The notes under the pieces are model-generated. The model was not told the DNA's origin. It searched no databases and saw only the letters and a list, made by a program, of their open reading frames with translations. Made by a program: the position numbers and the translations under genes. A stretch of 15,569 bases of DNA from positions 1 through 15,569 of the forward strand of contig CAZFMJ010000069.1 of the NCBI GenBank assembly GCA_964520045.1. Reading direction: 5' to 3'. This document shows positions 15,098 through 15,569 of this stretch, piece after piece (the first letter of the stretch is position 1; every line of letters starts with the position of its first letter). This DNA is from CAZFMJ01 sp964520045. Lineage in GTDB: Bacteria > Elusimicrobiota > Elusimicrobia > Elusimicrobiales > CAZFMJ01.

Positions 15098-15556
15098 ATG
15101 GAAAAACTTGATATGAATGCCGCCGACATGACCGCGCTTGCGAGGTCTTTGCGCAAGGTGGATTTCTTCGCGCCCATGACCATAGGCCAGCTGGAGCTGG
15201 TTTTGCCTTATATAATGCTCTATGAATATTCAAAGGGCGAAACTGTTTTCAAGCAGGGGGCGCAGGGCGACGCTTTGTTCATAGTTCACGAGGGTAGCGT
15301 TTCAGTTCAGATAAAAAAGGGATTTTTCGGCTTTTCGAAAAAAGTCGCGGTTCTGGGCTCGGGGAATTTTTTCGGGGAAATGGCTCTTATAACCAGAGAG
15401 CCCAGAAGCGCCACGATCGTCTGCGAGTCCGAAGCAAAGCTTTTTGTGCTTCTTTCCATTGATTTTGAGACGGTTGTGAAGAAAAACCCGTCTTTTGCCG
15501 CGGAAATAAACAAAATAGCCCAGAGAAGAAAAGCCGTCGCGTCATTGGGGAAATAA
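15098..15556 (+). CDS. Cyclic nucleotide-binding domain protein
   Basis: This 152-residue protein is little more than one cyclic nucleotide-binding domain. After a helical N-terminus, the beta-roll has GETVFKQGAQGDALFIVHEGSVSV (about 47-70), and the phosphate-binding cassette is FGEMALITREPRSATI (92-107), with E94 and R103 in the positions that bind the ribose and cyclic phosphate. There is no DNA-binding helix-turn-helix and no enzymatic domain, so it is not a CRP-type regulator; it may be a partner-regulated sensor. The ATG at 15098 is chosen over an in-frame ATG at 14939 because the longer frame would read through the gene-end region and the terminator. Confidence 0.9.
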   Translation: MEKLDMNAADMTALARSLRKVDFFAPMTIGQLELVLPYIMLYEYSKGETVFKQGAQGDALFIVHEGSVSVQIKKGFFGFSKKVAVLGSGNFFGEMALITREPRSATIVCESEAKLFVLLSIDFETVVKKNPSFAAEINKIAQRRKAVASLGK

Positions 15557-15569
15557 ATTTATACTATAG

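Overview
The window looks like a chromosomal segment from an uncultured bacterium, about half GC. The mix of genes (a TPR-linked Ser/Thr kinase, a group-III-type phosphofructokinase, fused IspDF, a transglutaminase-like protein with DUF350) would fit a deep lineage such as Elusimicrobiota or Omnitrophota. This is a low-confidence inference, because no marker gene in the window settles it. A lipoprotein signal and several secretion signals fit a cell with an envelope; they do not prove an outer membrane.

Layout. (1) 1-205: the 3' end of a yajQ gene, cut off upstream by in-frame stops. (2) 347-2884, minus: a membrane Ser/Thr kinase with extracytoplasmic TPRs, convergent with yajQ. (3) 3037-4158: phosphofructokinase, divergent from the kinase. 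(4) 4216-4719: an orphan two-cluster [2Fe-2S] protein of the molybdenum-hydroxylase small-subunit type. (5) 4843-10755: a co-directional housekeeping block radA, yacL-like PIN-TRAM, ispDF, lipoprotein, cysS and a 50-codon ORF. It is a reduced version of the Firmicutes order radA-disA-yacL-ispD-ispF-gltX-cysE-cysS, with disA, gltX and cysE missing here. (6) 10810-14084, minus: a compact three-gene operon of transglutaminase-like protein, duplicated DUF350 membrane protein and SDR-DUF2867 protein. (7) 14349-14987: an unrecognised secreted protein, closed by a textbook terminator. (8) 15098-15556: a stand-alone cyclic-nucleotide-binding-domain protein.

The most unusual signal is not a gene. Three intergenic regions (211-341, 4719-4840, 6217-6384), and probably a fourth (8632-8733), share one architecture: degenerate head-to-tail repeats of about 7 nt form a left arm at the stop codon of the upstream gene, a unique spacer of roughly 60-90 nt follows, and a right arm carries the same heptamers in reverse complement, ending next to the neighbouring gene. 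The heptamers differ between loci but match between the two arms of each locus. At locus 3 the array supplies the last codons and stop of radA; at locus 2 it takes the place of the radA ribosome-binding site. I cannot name a known repeat family with this design.

A second recurring signal is a -10-like box (TATAAC, TATAAT, TATTAT) ending 6-7 nt before an ATG without a Shine-Dalgarno sequence, in front of radA, the transglutaminase gene and the cyclic-nucleotide gene. This suggests leaderless mRNAs alongside ordinary SD-led genes (pfk, yacL-like, DUF350, the 14349 gene).
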